Of a stretch of DNA of 64,000 bases, positions 46,432 through 57,695 are shown in pieces. The stretch is from Synechococcus sp. KORDI-100. GTDB taxonomy: Bacteria > Cyanobacteriota > Cyanobacteriia > PCC-6307 > Cyanobiaceae. The stretch is from positions 2,725,001-2,789,000 of the forward strand of contig NZ_CP006269.1 in the NCBI RefSeq assembly GCF_000737535.1, written 5' to 3'. Position 1 is the first letter of the stretch, and each line of letters opens with the position of its first letter. The position numbers and the translations under genes were made by a program. The notes under the pieces are model-generated. The model made no database searches. It had not been told where the DNA came from and saw nothing but the letters and a program-made list of their open reading frames with translations.

Positions 46432-47838
46432 ATGGTGAGCGTCCCCCTACCTGAGAACGACGACGGGGGACGCCGAGGCATCAGCCGAAGCCGTCGAGAC
46501 CAGGAGCCCAGCTTCGAAGCCCTGCCCGACTCGATTCCGCCCCAGAACCTCCAGGCTGAGGAAGCTGTTCTGGGGGGAATCCTGCTGGACCCTGATGCCA
46601 TCAGCCGGATCGCTGACGTGTTGCAGCCGGAAGCCTTTTACCTCAACGCCCATCGAGAGATCTTCCGCACCGCCCTGATGCTTCATGGGCAGGGCAAACC
46701 AACGGACCTGACGGCGATGACAGCCTGGCTCGCCGATACCGGCTCCCTCGACAAGGTTGGGGGCAGCAACCGATTGATGGAACTGGTGGATCGCGTCAGT
46801 TCCACGGCCTCTATCGAGCAGGTGGCGAGGCTTGTGATGGATAAGTTTCTACGCCGCCAGTTGATTCGCTCCGGCAATGAAGTGATCAAGCTGGGATTTG
46901 ATCAGAACCTGCCGATGGACCAGGTGCTGGATCAAGCCGAGCAGACGATCTTCGCCATCAGCCAAGAAAAACCTTCTCAGGGCCTCACTCCCACGGCTGA
47001 AATTCTCACGCAAACCTTCGAGGAAATCGAAAGCCGTTCGCTGGGGACCTCCGTCGCTGGCATCCCGGTGAACTTCTACGACCTTGATGCGATGACGCAG
47101 GGGCTGCAGCGCAGTGACCTGATCATCGTTGCCGGCAGACCAGCGATGGGAAAGACGTCGATCGTGCTGAATCTGGCCAAGAACGTGGCCCAACTGCACG
47201 ACCTGCCCGTCTGCGTGTTCTCGCTGGAGATGAGCAAAGAACAACTCACCTATCGGTTGTTGTCGATGGAAGTGGGTATCGAAGCCGGCCGTCTACGGAC
47301 CGGACGCCTGCAGCAGGAGGAATGGCCGCTGCTCGGCCAAGGCATCAATACCCTTGGCCAACTGCCGATTTTCATCGATGACAAACCCAACGCAGGGGTG
47401 CTGGAGATGCGCTCGCTCTGCAGGCGATTGATGGCCGAGCAGGGCAAAGAGCTGGGACTGGTTGTGATCGACTACCTGCAACTGATGGAGGGATCCACCC
47501 CCGACAACCGGGTGCAGGAGCTGTCGAGAATCACGCGTGGCCTGAAAGGCATGGCACGGGAGTTGAACGTGCCGGTCATTGCGCTCTCCCAGCTAAGCCG
47601 CGGCGTGGAATCACGCACCAACAAGCGACCGATGCTCAGCGATCTGCGTGAATCAGGCTCGATCGAACAAGACGCTGATCTCGTGCTGATGATCTACCGC
47701 GATGAGTACTACAACCCGGAAACCCCGGATCGGGGAATCACTGAGGTGATCGTCACCAAGCACCGCAACGGCCCGGTGGGCACTGTGAAATTGCTGTTCG
47801 AGCCGCAGTTCACCCGCTTCCGCAATCTGGCAGCCTGA
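46432..47838 (+). CDS. dnaB: Replicative DNA helicase DnaB
   Basis: This is a 468-residue DnaB. The N-terminal domain (PPQNLQAEEAVLGGILLDPD) and the RecA-like C-terminal domain are both present. Walker A is GRPAMGKTS with K241, followed by CVFSLEMSKEQL, VVIDYLQLMEG and ALSQLSRGVESR. It forms the hexameric ring that unwinds the replication fork. No intein interrupts the P-loop, although cyanobacterial dnaB genes sometimes carry one. ATG start at 46432. Confidence 0.98.
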   Translation: MVSVPLPENDDGGRRGISRSRRDQEPSFEALPDSIPPQNLQAEEAVLGGILLDPDAISRIADVLQPEAFYLNAHREIFRTALMLHGQGKPTDLTAMTAWLADTGSLDKVGGSNRLMELVDRVSSTASIEQVARLVMDKFLRRQLIRSGNEVIKLGFDQNLPMDQVLDQAEQTIFAISQEKPSQGLTPTAEILTQTFEEIESRSLGTSVAGIPVNFYDLDAMTQGLQRSDLIIVAGRPAMGKTSIVLNLAKNVAQLHDLPVCVFSLEMSKEQLTYRLLSMEVGIEAGRLRTGRLQQEEWPLLGQGINTLGQLPIFIDDKPNAGVLEMRSLCRRLMAEQGKELGLVVIDYLQLMEGSTPDNRVQELSRITRGLKGMARELNVPVIALSQLSRGVESRTNKRPMLSDLRESGSIEQDADLVLMIYRDEYYNPETPDRGITEVIVTKHRNGPVGTVKLLFEPQFTRFRNLAA

Positions 47839-48111
47839 CAGACTCCCAATCTTTTATGAATCAATGACGCCATCGAACGGTTGAGTCACCGTGTCAGCAT
47901 CAAGGCAATGAGAGACTCAAGCAAGGACAACACATCCAGAGACTGAGCAAACACGTTCCCTTCAATCATCGTGACATCACTACAACGCGATCAAGTCAAA
48001 GACCAACATCATTGGCGTTTACACCATCCAAGCATCTAGCTCCATAATGTTTCGCATGACGTGCAGAACATATGAATCATCAACGTGTCATAACAGGAGA
48101 GGAACATCAAC

Positions 48112-49125
48112 ATGCAAGGCGATGCCATGAATCATCGCGACGGTTACAACATGGCCGAACTTCAGCTTGATGCGACCTTTCAAAGTTGCGCTGACCTGCA
48201 GAAACTCTTTCATCCGCTGTCTCCGGATCTTGTGGCCTTGCAACTCAGCCATGGTCCCCTGCAAGGGCGGCTGCGCATCGTTGCTCTACAGGAATTGCGA
48301 TGCAATCTTCTGGAATCAAACCAGAGCCTGTTCCTCAGCGGCACACGACGACCAAGGCCTTGCACCCTGGCCATTCCTTTGAATGAGCTCAAGGTCAACG
48401 ACACCTATCAAGCCCAGGGCATTCCCATGCCGTGGCCAGGTGTGATGGGATACAACCGAACATTGACCGATTTTGATCTCAAGCTCCCTGCCGGAGCCAA
48501 GTTGGCCACAGTGGTCATCAGCAAAGCAGCCTGGAGCAACCGCCATGCCAAACAGAATGGCGGCACGTTAACGCTAAAGCGTTGGGATCAGACCAACCAG
48601 CTGGAACTTCAAAAGCCACATGTCCTTGAGCTTCGACGCCAGCTGCTGAGCCTGGTGAATGGAACAGCAGACGCCACGAAAGCCGAAGAATCCGATCAGC
48701 TCATCACGACACTGATCCAGTGCTTTGAAGATCCAACCGCACGCACCCTCCCAGTCGCGAAGCGCGAAGCACGCCACGAAGCCGCGATTGACTTGCTGCA
48801 CTGGTGCGCCAAATACCCCAATTCGACACAGAGCATTGAAGAAATCAGTCAGCAACTGTTTCAATCGCGCACCTCTTTATTTAAGGGCTCGAAAGAGCAT
48901 TTCCAACGCACCCCCATGCAACTGCAACGCTCTATCCGAATGGATCGGGTACGGGAGCTGTTGCTCAATCCCAGGCAGTGTGCAAGCCAAGGCCTGATGG
49001 GCGTCGGCGCGATCGCAGCCTCGGTGGGCTTCAACAGCCGCAGCCATTTTGCCAAGCACTACGAAGAGCACTACCACGAGCTGCCGATCGAAACCTTGAA
49101 ACGTCATCGGGCTCAGATCCACTGA
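48112..49125 (+). CDS. AraC-family transcriptional regulator
   Basis: This is a 337-residue protein with a C-terminal AraC-type double HTH (SIEEISQQLFQSRTSLFKG, QLQRSIRMDRVRELLLNP, GVGAIAASVGFNSRSHFAKH). The N-terminal half is probably an effector/dimerisation domain and is not recognised beyond that. AGGAG lies about 17 bases before the ATG at 48112; a second in-frame ATG at 48127 is a possible start. The RTX giant gene begins 120 bp downstream on the same strand, so this regulator may control that surface protein. The 273 bp upstream hold no gene, but carry ATGAATCAT motifs near the start. Confidence 0.88.
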   Translation: MQGDAMNHRDGYNMAELQLDATFQSCADLQKLFHPLSPDLVALQLSHGPLQGRLRIVALQELRCNLLESNQSLFLSGTRRPRPCTLAIPLNELKVNDTYQAQGIPMPWPGVMGYNRTLTDFDLKLPAGAKLATVVISKAAWSNRHAKQNGGTLTLKRWDQTNQLELQKPHVLELRRQLLSLVNGTADATKAEESDQLITTLIQCFEDPTARTLPVAKREARHEAAIDLLHWCAKYPNSTQSIEEISQQLFQSRTSLFKGSKEHFQRTPMQLQRSIRMDRVRELLLNPRQCASQGLMGVGAIAASVGFNSRSHFAKHYEEHYHELPIETLKRHRAQIH

Positions 49126-49245
49126 CCCACCGAAGGCATGAATCACGTACGATCAAGCTCAGAACCTTGCACAATTCGACTCACACTGGGGTTTGGGTCA
49201 AACAGACAATTGGTGTAAAAACGATGAGTAGTCTCTGAGAGGGCG

Positions 49246-52200
49246 TTGAACAGGAGTCGGACTTACAACAATTGGCTCGTTCAGCTGCAAATCTGGGCTG
49301 CCAGCGGTGATCTCTTAGCAGCCGGCTTTGACGCACTGCAACTGAAATCTGGCAGGCGAAGCAAACAGCTGAAACGCATCGTTGATCGACTGGTCCAAGG
49401 GGACAAACGCCATCTTCCACCTGTTGAGGTGCTGCCGAGCAGCGCCATGGCTGGCGCAGCCGGCGCCTATGCCGCGAGCACAGGCAAGGTTTATCTCAAT
49501 AAGGACTGGCTCAACAACGCTTCTGCTGCAGCAGTTCAAGCCGTTTTGACAGAGGAGCTTGGCCACCACCTCGATCAATTGCTAAATAGGCACGACACGG
49601 AAGGAGACGAAGGGAAAATATTCGCCAATTTATTAGTCAACCCAACAGTAAATTTTGTAGACATTCACGATCACTCAGAAGCCAGAAGTGATCACATCAA
49701 AATATTGGTCAAAGACAAATGGATCCGCGCTGAAGCTGCAATATTTACAGGGAATAACGGCCCTGACACTTACACCGGCACAGCAGGTAGTGACACTATC
49801 AAAGGCGGCGGCGGAGCTGACACGCTTGATGGACAAGGGGGGAACGATCGCATCCTTGGCGAAAAAGGGAAAGACTCCATTCACGGAGGCTTGGGAAATG
49901 ATCTTATTTACGGCCAAGATGATGCCGACAACCTTTGGGGCGATAGCCCAGATGACACGGTCAATGGTGGTAACGACACGATTCACGGGAACCAAGGTGC
50001 AGACAACATTTACGGTGGAGTCGGCAATGATTCGATCTCAGGTGGAGATAAATCGTCGAATCGCCTGTATGGCGGTAATGGCAATGATCTGATCCAATCA
50101 TTTGGATTTAATAGCAGCGCGAGCGATGACAACTCGAAAGACACAATATACGGAGGAGCGGGCAACGACACACTCAAAGGTGGAAATGGCAGAGACAAGA
50201 TTTATGGAGGAGCAGACAATGATTTCCTTCAGGGCAACGGCAATTGGGACTCTCTTTATGGAGGGGACGGGAATGACACGATTAACGGCAATCGAGGAGC
50301 CGATTGGATCTGGGGAAACGAAGGAGATGATATCTTGCGCGGCTTTAGTTCCAGCTCTGGAACAGACAATGGCAGCAGCAGAATCTCGGGAGGCGCGGGA
50401 AATGACACCATTACTGGGGCCGGCAAAAGAGATACTCTGCATGGTGGATCTGGCAATGATTCACTGCGTGGCCAGGCTCATGCTGACAAACTATTTGGCA
50501 ACGCTGGCGACGATATCCTCCATGGCGGCAAATCATACGATCACCTCTTTGGTGGGACTGGCGCCGATATCTATCACTTTAAAGAACCGCACAAAGCGCA
50601 TGTCCACAAAGACGCCATTCATCAGCGCCATGGACATTCAGTCCGCTATACCTCAGAAAGTCTTGTTTCATCAAACACACTCCAAGCGGGAGGCTCACTC
50701 ACATTCGCTAATGGGGTTGATCTTGCAATTTACGGCGTTGGGGCTGCCAGCAACAAGTTCTGGGGACGCAACCGAAATGGTGCAGGAGCAGGCATTTTCC
50801 TCCCGAATGCCAATGCCCTAGAACTTCTCAGTGCCGGTGACAGCACAAATAATTTATCCGTTTTTGGAAATTACATGATCCGTGGCAGCTGGGCACCCAG
50901 CAGTGGAGATTTATCCAGCATCACACTTGAGGATCGAATTGGATCATTCACACAAAACAACAGCGGCGATGATGTCGTCCTCCTCTACAATGTCGCTAAC
51001 GAAGATCTTACAAACAGCGAGAATACAAATTATCTTGTTGTTACAGATGCATTTAAAAATAGCGTAGACCTGATCAGCGATATCATTCGCTCTAATGATG
51101 CAGTTAAGCCAACAGCTGCTAATGATACGGCAACCGTCGAGAGATTATCAACAAGTTCTCAACTCGATCTTCTTGATAACGACTCTGACTCCGATGATTC
51201 AGATAGATGGATTAGCGACGATACATTTTCCAAGCATCTTAGAATCAAGTCTGTCGGTGGGGTGGCATTCACAAGCCTGAGTGATTCCACTGACTCGACA
51301 TACACAGCAGCGAGTGGTTACAAACAGATTGTTGGCAGTCACGGGACCCTATACCTTAAGCAAAAAGGCACTGGGTACTACAAACATAATAACCTTGATA
51401 TCGGCTCAAAAAGTCATTCTCTCGAGAACAAGATTAGGACCTTATTCTCTTCCGAGACGGAGACGTTCAGTTACATCACGAATGATTCAAGTGGCAACGA
51501 ATCGGGTTCTGCATCATTAACCCTTTCCATCGCCGACACCACCGCACCAACGGTGCAGTCCGTCAGCAGTGCCACCGCCAACGGCACCTACACCACCGGT
51601 GATGTCATCACCATCAATGTCGTCTTCTCAGAAGCCGTCACCGTCAACACCGCCGGCGGCACACCCCAGCTCACTCTCGAAACCGGCTCCACCGATCAGA
51701 ACGCCTCCTATTCCTCTGGATCCGGCACCACCACCCTCGCCTTCTCCTACACCGTTCAAAACGGCGATACCGCCTCCGACCTCAACTACAAGGCCACAAC
51801 CTCCCTCGCCCTCAACGGCGGCGTCATCCAAGACGCCGCAGGCAACAACGCCACCCTCACGCTCCCAGCCACCGACAGCAGCGATTCCCTCGCCAGCAAC
51901 AGCGCCCTCGTCATCGACACCACCGCGCCAACGGTGCAGTCCGTCAGCAGTGCCACCGCCAACGGCACCTACACCACCGGTGATGTCATCACCATCAATG
52001 TCGTCTTCTCAGAAGCCGTCACCGTCAACACCGCCGGCGGCACACCCCAGCTCACTCTCGAAACCGGCTCCACCGATCAGAACGCCTCCTATTCCTCTGG
52101 CTCCGGCACCACCACCCTCGCCTTCTCCTACACCGTTCAAAACGGCGATACCGCCTCCGACCTCAACTACAAGGCCACAACCTCCCTCGCCCTCAACGGC

Positions 52201-55200
52201 GGCGTCATCCAGACGCCGCAGGCAACAACGCCACCCTCACGCTCCCAGCCACCGACAGCAGCGATTCCCTCGCCAGCAACAGCGCCCTCGTCATCGACAC
52301 CACCGCGCCAACGGTGCAGTCCGTCAGCAGTGCCACCGCCAACGGCACCTACACCACCGGTGATGTCATCACCATCAATGTCGTCTTCTCAGAAGCCGTC
52401 ACCGTCAACACCGCAGGCGGCACGCCCCAGCTCACCCTCGAAACCGGCTCCACCGATCAGAACGCCTCCTATTCCTCTGGCTCCGGCACCAACACCCTCG
52501 CCTTCTCCTACACCGTTCAAAACGGCGATACCGCCTCCGACCTCAACTACAAGGCCACAACCTCCCTCGCCCTCAACGGCGGCGTCATCCAGAGCGGCCT
52601 GGGCAACAACGCAGCCCTCACGCTCCCGGCCACCGACAGCAGCGATTCCCTCGCCAGCAACAGCGCCCTCGTCATCGATACCACCGCGCCCGTCATCACA
52701 GGTCCATCAGGGGGAGCTGGTGCTTCAACCTCCAGCATCTCCATCACAGAGGGCGGAACGACCGTTACCCAGATGTCCGCCAACGAAGCGATCACATGGA
52801 GCCTGGGTACGGCTCTTGATGAGTCACTCTTCAACATTGACTCCAATGGCAATCTCAGCTTTCAATCAGCGGCTGATTACGAAGCTCCACTCGATTCCGA
52901 TGGAAACAACTCCTACGTCCTGAACATCAAAGCAACGGATACGGGCAGTAATCAGAGCGCCCAGCAGCTAACAATCAACGTGACGGACACTGATGACACC
53001 GGGCCCTCAATCAGCAACATCAGTTCCACCAAAGCAGACGGGGAATATGGAATCAACGAAACCGTTGCGATAACCATTGAATTTACGGAAGTGGTGACAG
53101 TGATCGAGTCAGGAGGAACCCCTTATCTGACATTAGAAACGGGTACAAACGATCAGGATATCTTCTACAGCAGCGGCAGCGGCACTAACACGCTGTCTTT
53201 CGCTTACACCGTCGTTTCCGGCGACATCTCTGCTGATCTTGATGTTCTCTCGAAGACGGCACTGTCAAGCAACGGAGGTACGATCCGCGATGCCGCGGGT
53301 AATGATGCTGTTTTGACCCTGCCGACTCCGGAAAGCAGTAATTCACTGTCAGCCAACAAAGCGATTGTCATCGATGGAGTAGCACCGATTCTCTCATCAC
53401 CCTCGCCGATCGATGTCAAAGAAGATGCAAATAACGGTTTAGAGTTGCACGATTTCAATGATCTTTCCGGTGGAGACACAGATGAACTGGGGGATGCACT
53501 CACGTACTCAATACAATCTGGAAATACAGACAGTATTTTCGGCATTAGAACAAACAACGGGAAACTAATCGTTCAGGACAATTCATTACTCGATCATAGC
53601 CGTTCCGAAACACACTCCCTCGAAATTCAGGCATCAGATGGATGCAACACCGCAACAACATCGGTGACCATCAATGTCATCGACGTCAACAACAGTCCTG
53701 TCGCCACAAATGACTCAATCAGCGTCAACGAAAATTCAACAGCCGAGCAAACGAATTCAGCCAATGGGATCCTCAGCAACGATACCGACAGCGATAATGA
53801 TTCATTAACAATTGAAAATTTCAGGACAGGGTCTGAATCAGGAAGCGGCGATTACGGAATTCTTGGCTCATCTCGCGAAGGAACCTTTGGCAGCCTGACA
53901 CTGAATGGAGATGGAACATACAGTTACGTTGCCGACCTCTCCGAAGCTGATGCTCTTGCGGCAGGAGTGACAGGAACCGATGTATACACCTACTCAGTTT
54001 CCGATGGTAAAGGAGGGGACACTGGGGAAATTAATTTCACAATTACTGGTGTCAACGATGCTCCACACATTGTTGATGCCATTGCTAAAAAGAAGTACAC
54101 AGAAGGCCAAGGAGCAACAATTATTATCGACGGCTCACTGTCCGTGACTGACGTCGACGACAGTACCATTGAAAGCGCATCCGTCACGATTTCATCGGGA
54201 TATCAAACATCAGAAGATATCCTTGGATTTAGTAATACATCCGAAATCAACGGGTCCTGGGATGCTGCCTCTGGACAATTATCGCTAACTGGCACAGCAA
54301 CAAAAAGTGCCTATGCCGCCGCACTCGCGACGGTAACCTACAGCAACCGCGATGACCTGAATCCCGTACTAGGTCATAGAACAGTGAGCTGGCAGGTGAA
54401 TGATGGCAGCGCTGCATCAAATACAGCATCGTCAATAATCGACGTTGGTGGCGTCAACGATTCACCAGAAAGTCTGAACGACACAGGATCAGTTGATGCA
54501 GGATCCAGCCTAAATGTATTGGCCGGATCCGGACTGTTAAGCAACGACACGGATCCTGAGTCCGATAATTTATTCGTGTCTGATATTCGTACAGGTAGTG
54601 AACATCAATCCGGCACCGATGGAAGTGTTTCCTCAGCACTGACAGGGAGCTACGGCGAACTGACTGTCAGCGCAAACGGGTCTTACACCTACAGCGCCAA
54701 CCAGGCGGCTGCAGATGCCTTGGCCGAAGGTAGCACCGCTATAGATGTGTTTACTTACACCCTAAATGATGGAACCGACGAAGACCTGGGTGAGCTAACG
54801 ATCACGGTGACAGGAACCAACAATGCTCCAACCGGTAGTGACGATTCCAAACCGGTGAATGAGAACGAATCCATCAATGTCAGCGCAATAACCGGCGTCC
54901 TGATCAACGATAGCGATGTCGACGGAGACGATCTAACTATCACAGCAGTGGAGAAAGCAAGCGGTGCTTCCAATCGAAGACTTTCAAGAGATTCAGCAAG
55001 GGGCAAGAAGAAAAATAGAAAATTATCCTTCCGATCAAGAGGTTCGGAGCTTTCCTCAAGCACGCTTCCGCAGCTCACTGGAACCTATGGTGAATTAACG
55101 CTCAATAGCGACGGCTCCTTTGTTTACGATGCCAATCAATCGGCAACTGACGCTCTCAATGAAGGAGATTCTGTCACTGATTCTTTTACATACACCATTT

Positions 55201-56399
55201 CAGATAGTAAAACTACAAGCTCAGCCACCCTTGAGATGAATGTGACAGGCATCAATGATTATCCGACCATTGCGTCCCTTTCACAAGGAACCATCAGCGA
55301 GATTGAGGGTAGCTCTCAAACTCAAACATCGGGTTTAAGCAGCACCGTAACAGCGACGGATGTTGATACCAATGCCAGCCTTGAATTCGGAATCCTCGGC
55401 GGCTCAACCATTGACAGCACCTCCAGCCTCGCTGGCGACTACGGCACACTCGAACTGGATACATCAACGGGGGAATATACCTATACCCCTGACTCCAGCA
55501 GCATCGAAGCTCTCAATGCGGGCCAGTCAGTTTCAGACCTATTCCGAATCAGCGTCTCCGACACCATGGCGCTAGACAGTACAGAATTTCAAGTCTTGAT
55601 TACAGGCGCATCGGAGCAAGCGCGTAGAAATGGTGGTGGTGGCAGGAACAATACCAATGATCAAGACACACAGACTCCAGAACCCCAAGCACCCAAAAAG
55701 GATCGACCAGAGACAAAAACGCCGCCACTTTTTCCATCATCAAAACCTGAAAATTCCACAATTCCAAGCGAAAAAACAGCGAAAGTTGGAGTTGGCCTTC
55801 CTTGTGAATTCAAGCGTCAAAAAAATAATGACGGCAAGTTACTCATTACAGGCAGCCACTGTAATGATACTTTTTCAGGAGGAGATAAGCATGATATTTT
55901 ACGTGGTGGTCAGGGTACTGATAATATCAATGGCCGGAAAGGAAAAGATCTCCTGCGTGGGCATCAAGACGCCGATACGATCTTCGGTGGACGCGGACGT
56001 GACAGTATCGCTGGGGGACGAGGAAATGATCTCTTACGAGGCAAGCGTGGCCATGATCGAATCAATGGGAAAAAAGACCACGATATGATTCGAGGCGGAC
56101 GCGGAAAAGACAAACTCCGCGGAGGAGAAGGAGAGGACACACTTCGCGGAGGGTCCAAAAATGACACGCTGATTGGTGGACCAGACGCTGATCATTTCTA
56201 CCTCTCGCCAGGACGCGATCAAATCAAAGATTTTTCCAAAAAAGAAGGTGATCACATTATCAATAAACGAAATTTTGAAATCACAATTCAACAGATTGGC
56301 GCTCATCTTTTGATAACGGATCGCGACCGAGGTCTTCACACCAAATTAATCGGAATAGAAGCTGATCAATTACTAGAGATCTACCCAGAATGGGGTTAG
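49246..56399 (+). CDS. Giant RTX / Ig-like / VCBS surface protein (RTX giant A), interrupted by a one-base deletion
   Basis: Read as one gene this is ~2380 residues. Order: N-terminal domain (1-~165) with VEVLPSSAMAGAAGAYAAST and TEELGHHLDQLL; RTX nonapeptide array (~175-440); a linker domain; three near-identical Ig-like units (bases 51553-52694); a further Ig-like unit; cadherin-like repeat; three VCBS units (about 53690-55260); a second RTX array (about 55850-56190); C-terminal tail. No Sec signal, so type I secretion is likely. The first frame runs sensibly from TTG 49246 to about 52210, where copy 2 of the repeat lacks one A. The rest is read in another frame to 56399. Proline-rich text from 52211 to 52923 in the first frame is out-of-frame artefact. 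A GAGAGGG precedes the TTG, with a very short spacer. Confidence 0.8.
51553..52694 (+). repeat. Three tandem near-identical 381-bp Ig-like repeat units (middle copy 380 bp)
   Basis: Copies begin at 51553, 51934 and 52314 with the same GTGCAGTCCGTCAGCAGTG start. Spacing is 381 bp then 380 bp, and the third copy again spans 381 bp. Each encodes a 127-residue Ig-like adhesin domain (QSVSSATANGTYTTGDVITI onward). Copy 2 lacks one A at about 52210 (CCAGACGCC instead of CCAAGACGCC), which shifts the frame. The repeats are GC-rich within an AT-rich gene. Confidence 0.93.
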
Positions 56400-56483
56400 C
56401 TGATTTGTGGGTAATACCGTATAAATCTGTCTCCGCACTAGTAAGAGAGAAGTACTACTGAAAAATCAAAATGTTATTCACGC

Positions 56484-57695
56484 CTAAAAATCAGAGTTAG
56501 AGAGCGAGACAAAAGCATCCCACTCGACAGTCTGAAAAAGATTCAGGCCTTTGACTTCGTCAAGGATATTGGCAGCCTTCAAGGGTTCTGCAAAAACACG
56601 ATGCTTCGCCTTATCTATGGAGCGCGCCCTTGATTGAGCCTTTTCTCCGAGAGAAAAGACAGCAATATTCTCGAATGGCCATTTGATGTCCTCCACATCA
56701 TTAGTAAAATTACAATTCAACTGAGCAGCAACATCCTGCTGACTCATCCCGTGTGTGTCATCAACAACACCGATAAAACGACCATAATTGATCAGTGGGT
56801 CGGTCGATCCACGAGCAAGACGGCGTGACATAGATGTATCCGGTGCCAAAACTGAGGGAATCACGTACTTACCAGCCAAAGCGCCACCTGTGGAACTTTT
56901 TCTAACAAGTTGGGGCGAAGTCTTCGCCTTTTTGAACAGTAATTTTTCAACAACTAAAGGCTGCGCATTAGGTTTTTTTAGGAGAACATTCGCTGCAAAT
57001 GCTGTCACCATGGGGGCTGCCTGAGATGTACCACTCTTTCGGGAACGCTCAGTCAACGAAAAAGCATTGGAGCTTAATATGTTCTCACCTGGCGCAAACA
57101 AATCAACTGTTTTTGAACCATAGTTAGAAAAAGGTGCCGCCGAACCATCGGACGACGTTGCGCCCACAGAAATCATTCCAGGAACATTCGCCGGCGTACT
57201 AGGGATAATGTCATTGTTATTAGCATCATTGCCTGATGCTGAAATAAAAACAACTCGATGTCTCTTCATTCCGATTCGAATGGCCTCCTCCATAAACGCA
57301 AATTCAGATGGTGGAGGTCCAACGACACCAAAACTATTATTAATGACTTTGACGCCATTATCCATCGCATAGGACCAGGCAAAGAGCGCATCCGACAGGA
57401 CACCGTTTCCACGATCGTCGAGCATTCTGATAGGAAGAATTCTGGCCTTTGGCGCAAGTGATGTCACAATCCCTGCGACATGAGTTCCATGTCCGTTGGG
57501 ATCTCCATTGTTCGCAAGATCCTCCTTTAAGCCACTAGATCGAAAAGTGTCAAAACCATGGACATCATCAATGGCACCATTACCATCATCATCTTTTCCA
57601 TTTCCCGATATTTCATCAGAATTTCTCCAAAGATGATCAATAATATCTTGATGTTTAAGATTGACTCCAGTGTCAACAATAGCAACAACAGCCAT
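56484..57695 (-). CDS. Subtilisin-like serine protease (S8) lacking an N-terminal propeptide
   Basis: This is a 403-residue subtilase. The catalytic triad is D8 (VAIVDTGVN), H69 (NGHGTHVAG) and S224 (SGTSQAAPMV), with oxyanion N156 (SASGND). The catalytic domain begins almost at residue 1, so there is no signal peptide and no N-terminal I9 propeptide; an in-frame stop lies nine codons upstream of the ATG at 57695. Residues ~300-403 form an extra domain (FIGVVDDTH to VKGLNLFQTVEWDAFVSLS) whose pattern resembles an I9 inhibitor/propeptide placed C-terminally. It lies antisense between the two RTX systems. A role in processing those proteins is a guess. Confidence 0.85.
   Translation of the reverse strand: MAVVAIVDTGVNLKHQDIIDHLWRNSDEISGNGKDDDGNGAIDDVHGFDTFRSSGLKEDLANNGDPNGHGTHVAGIVTSLAPKARILPIRMLDDRGNGVLSDALFAWSYAMDNGVKVINNSFGVVGPPPSEFAFMEEAIRIGMKRHRVVFISASGNDANNNDIIPSTPANVPGMISVGATSSDGSAAPFSNYGSKTVDLFAPGENILSSNAFSLTERSRKSGTSQAAPMVTAFAANVLLKKPNAQPLVVEKLLFKKAKTSPQLVRKSSTGGALAGKYVIPSVLAPDTSMSRRLARGSTDPLINYGRFIGVVDDTHGMSQQDVAAQLNCNFTNDVEDIKWPFENIAVFSLGEKAQSRARSIDKAKHRVFAEPLKAANILDEVKGLNLFQTVEWDAFVSLSNSDF

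Noticed and set aside
49740..50570. Possible CRISPR or tandem DNA repeats in the RTX array
   Set aside because: The periodicity is the 27-bp codon pattern of RTX nonapeptides with diverged DNA. There are no identical repeats with spacers.
51569..52363. A 264-codon open frame across the tandem repeats
   Set aside because: It is a low-complexity Pro/Ser frame that is simply the shifted reading of the 381-bp repeats.
52211..52923. Proline/serine/threonine-rich reading at the end of the first RTX giant A frame
   Set aside because: It is the out-of-frame translation of the Ig-like repeat DNA after the one-base deletion. The same DNA gives clean Ig-like domain sequence in the next frame.
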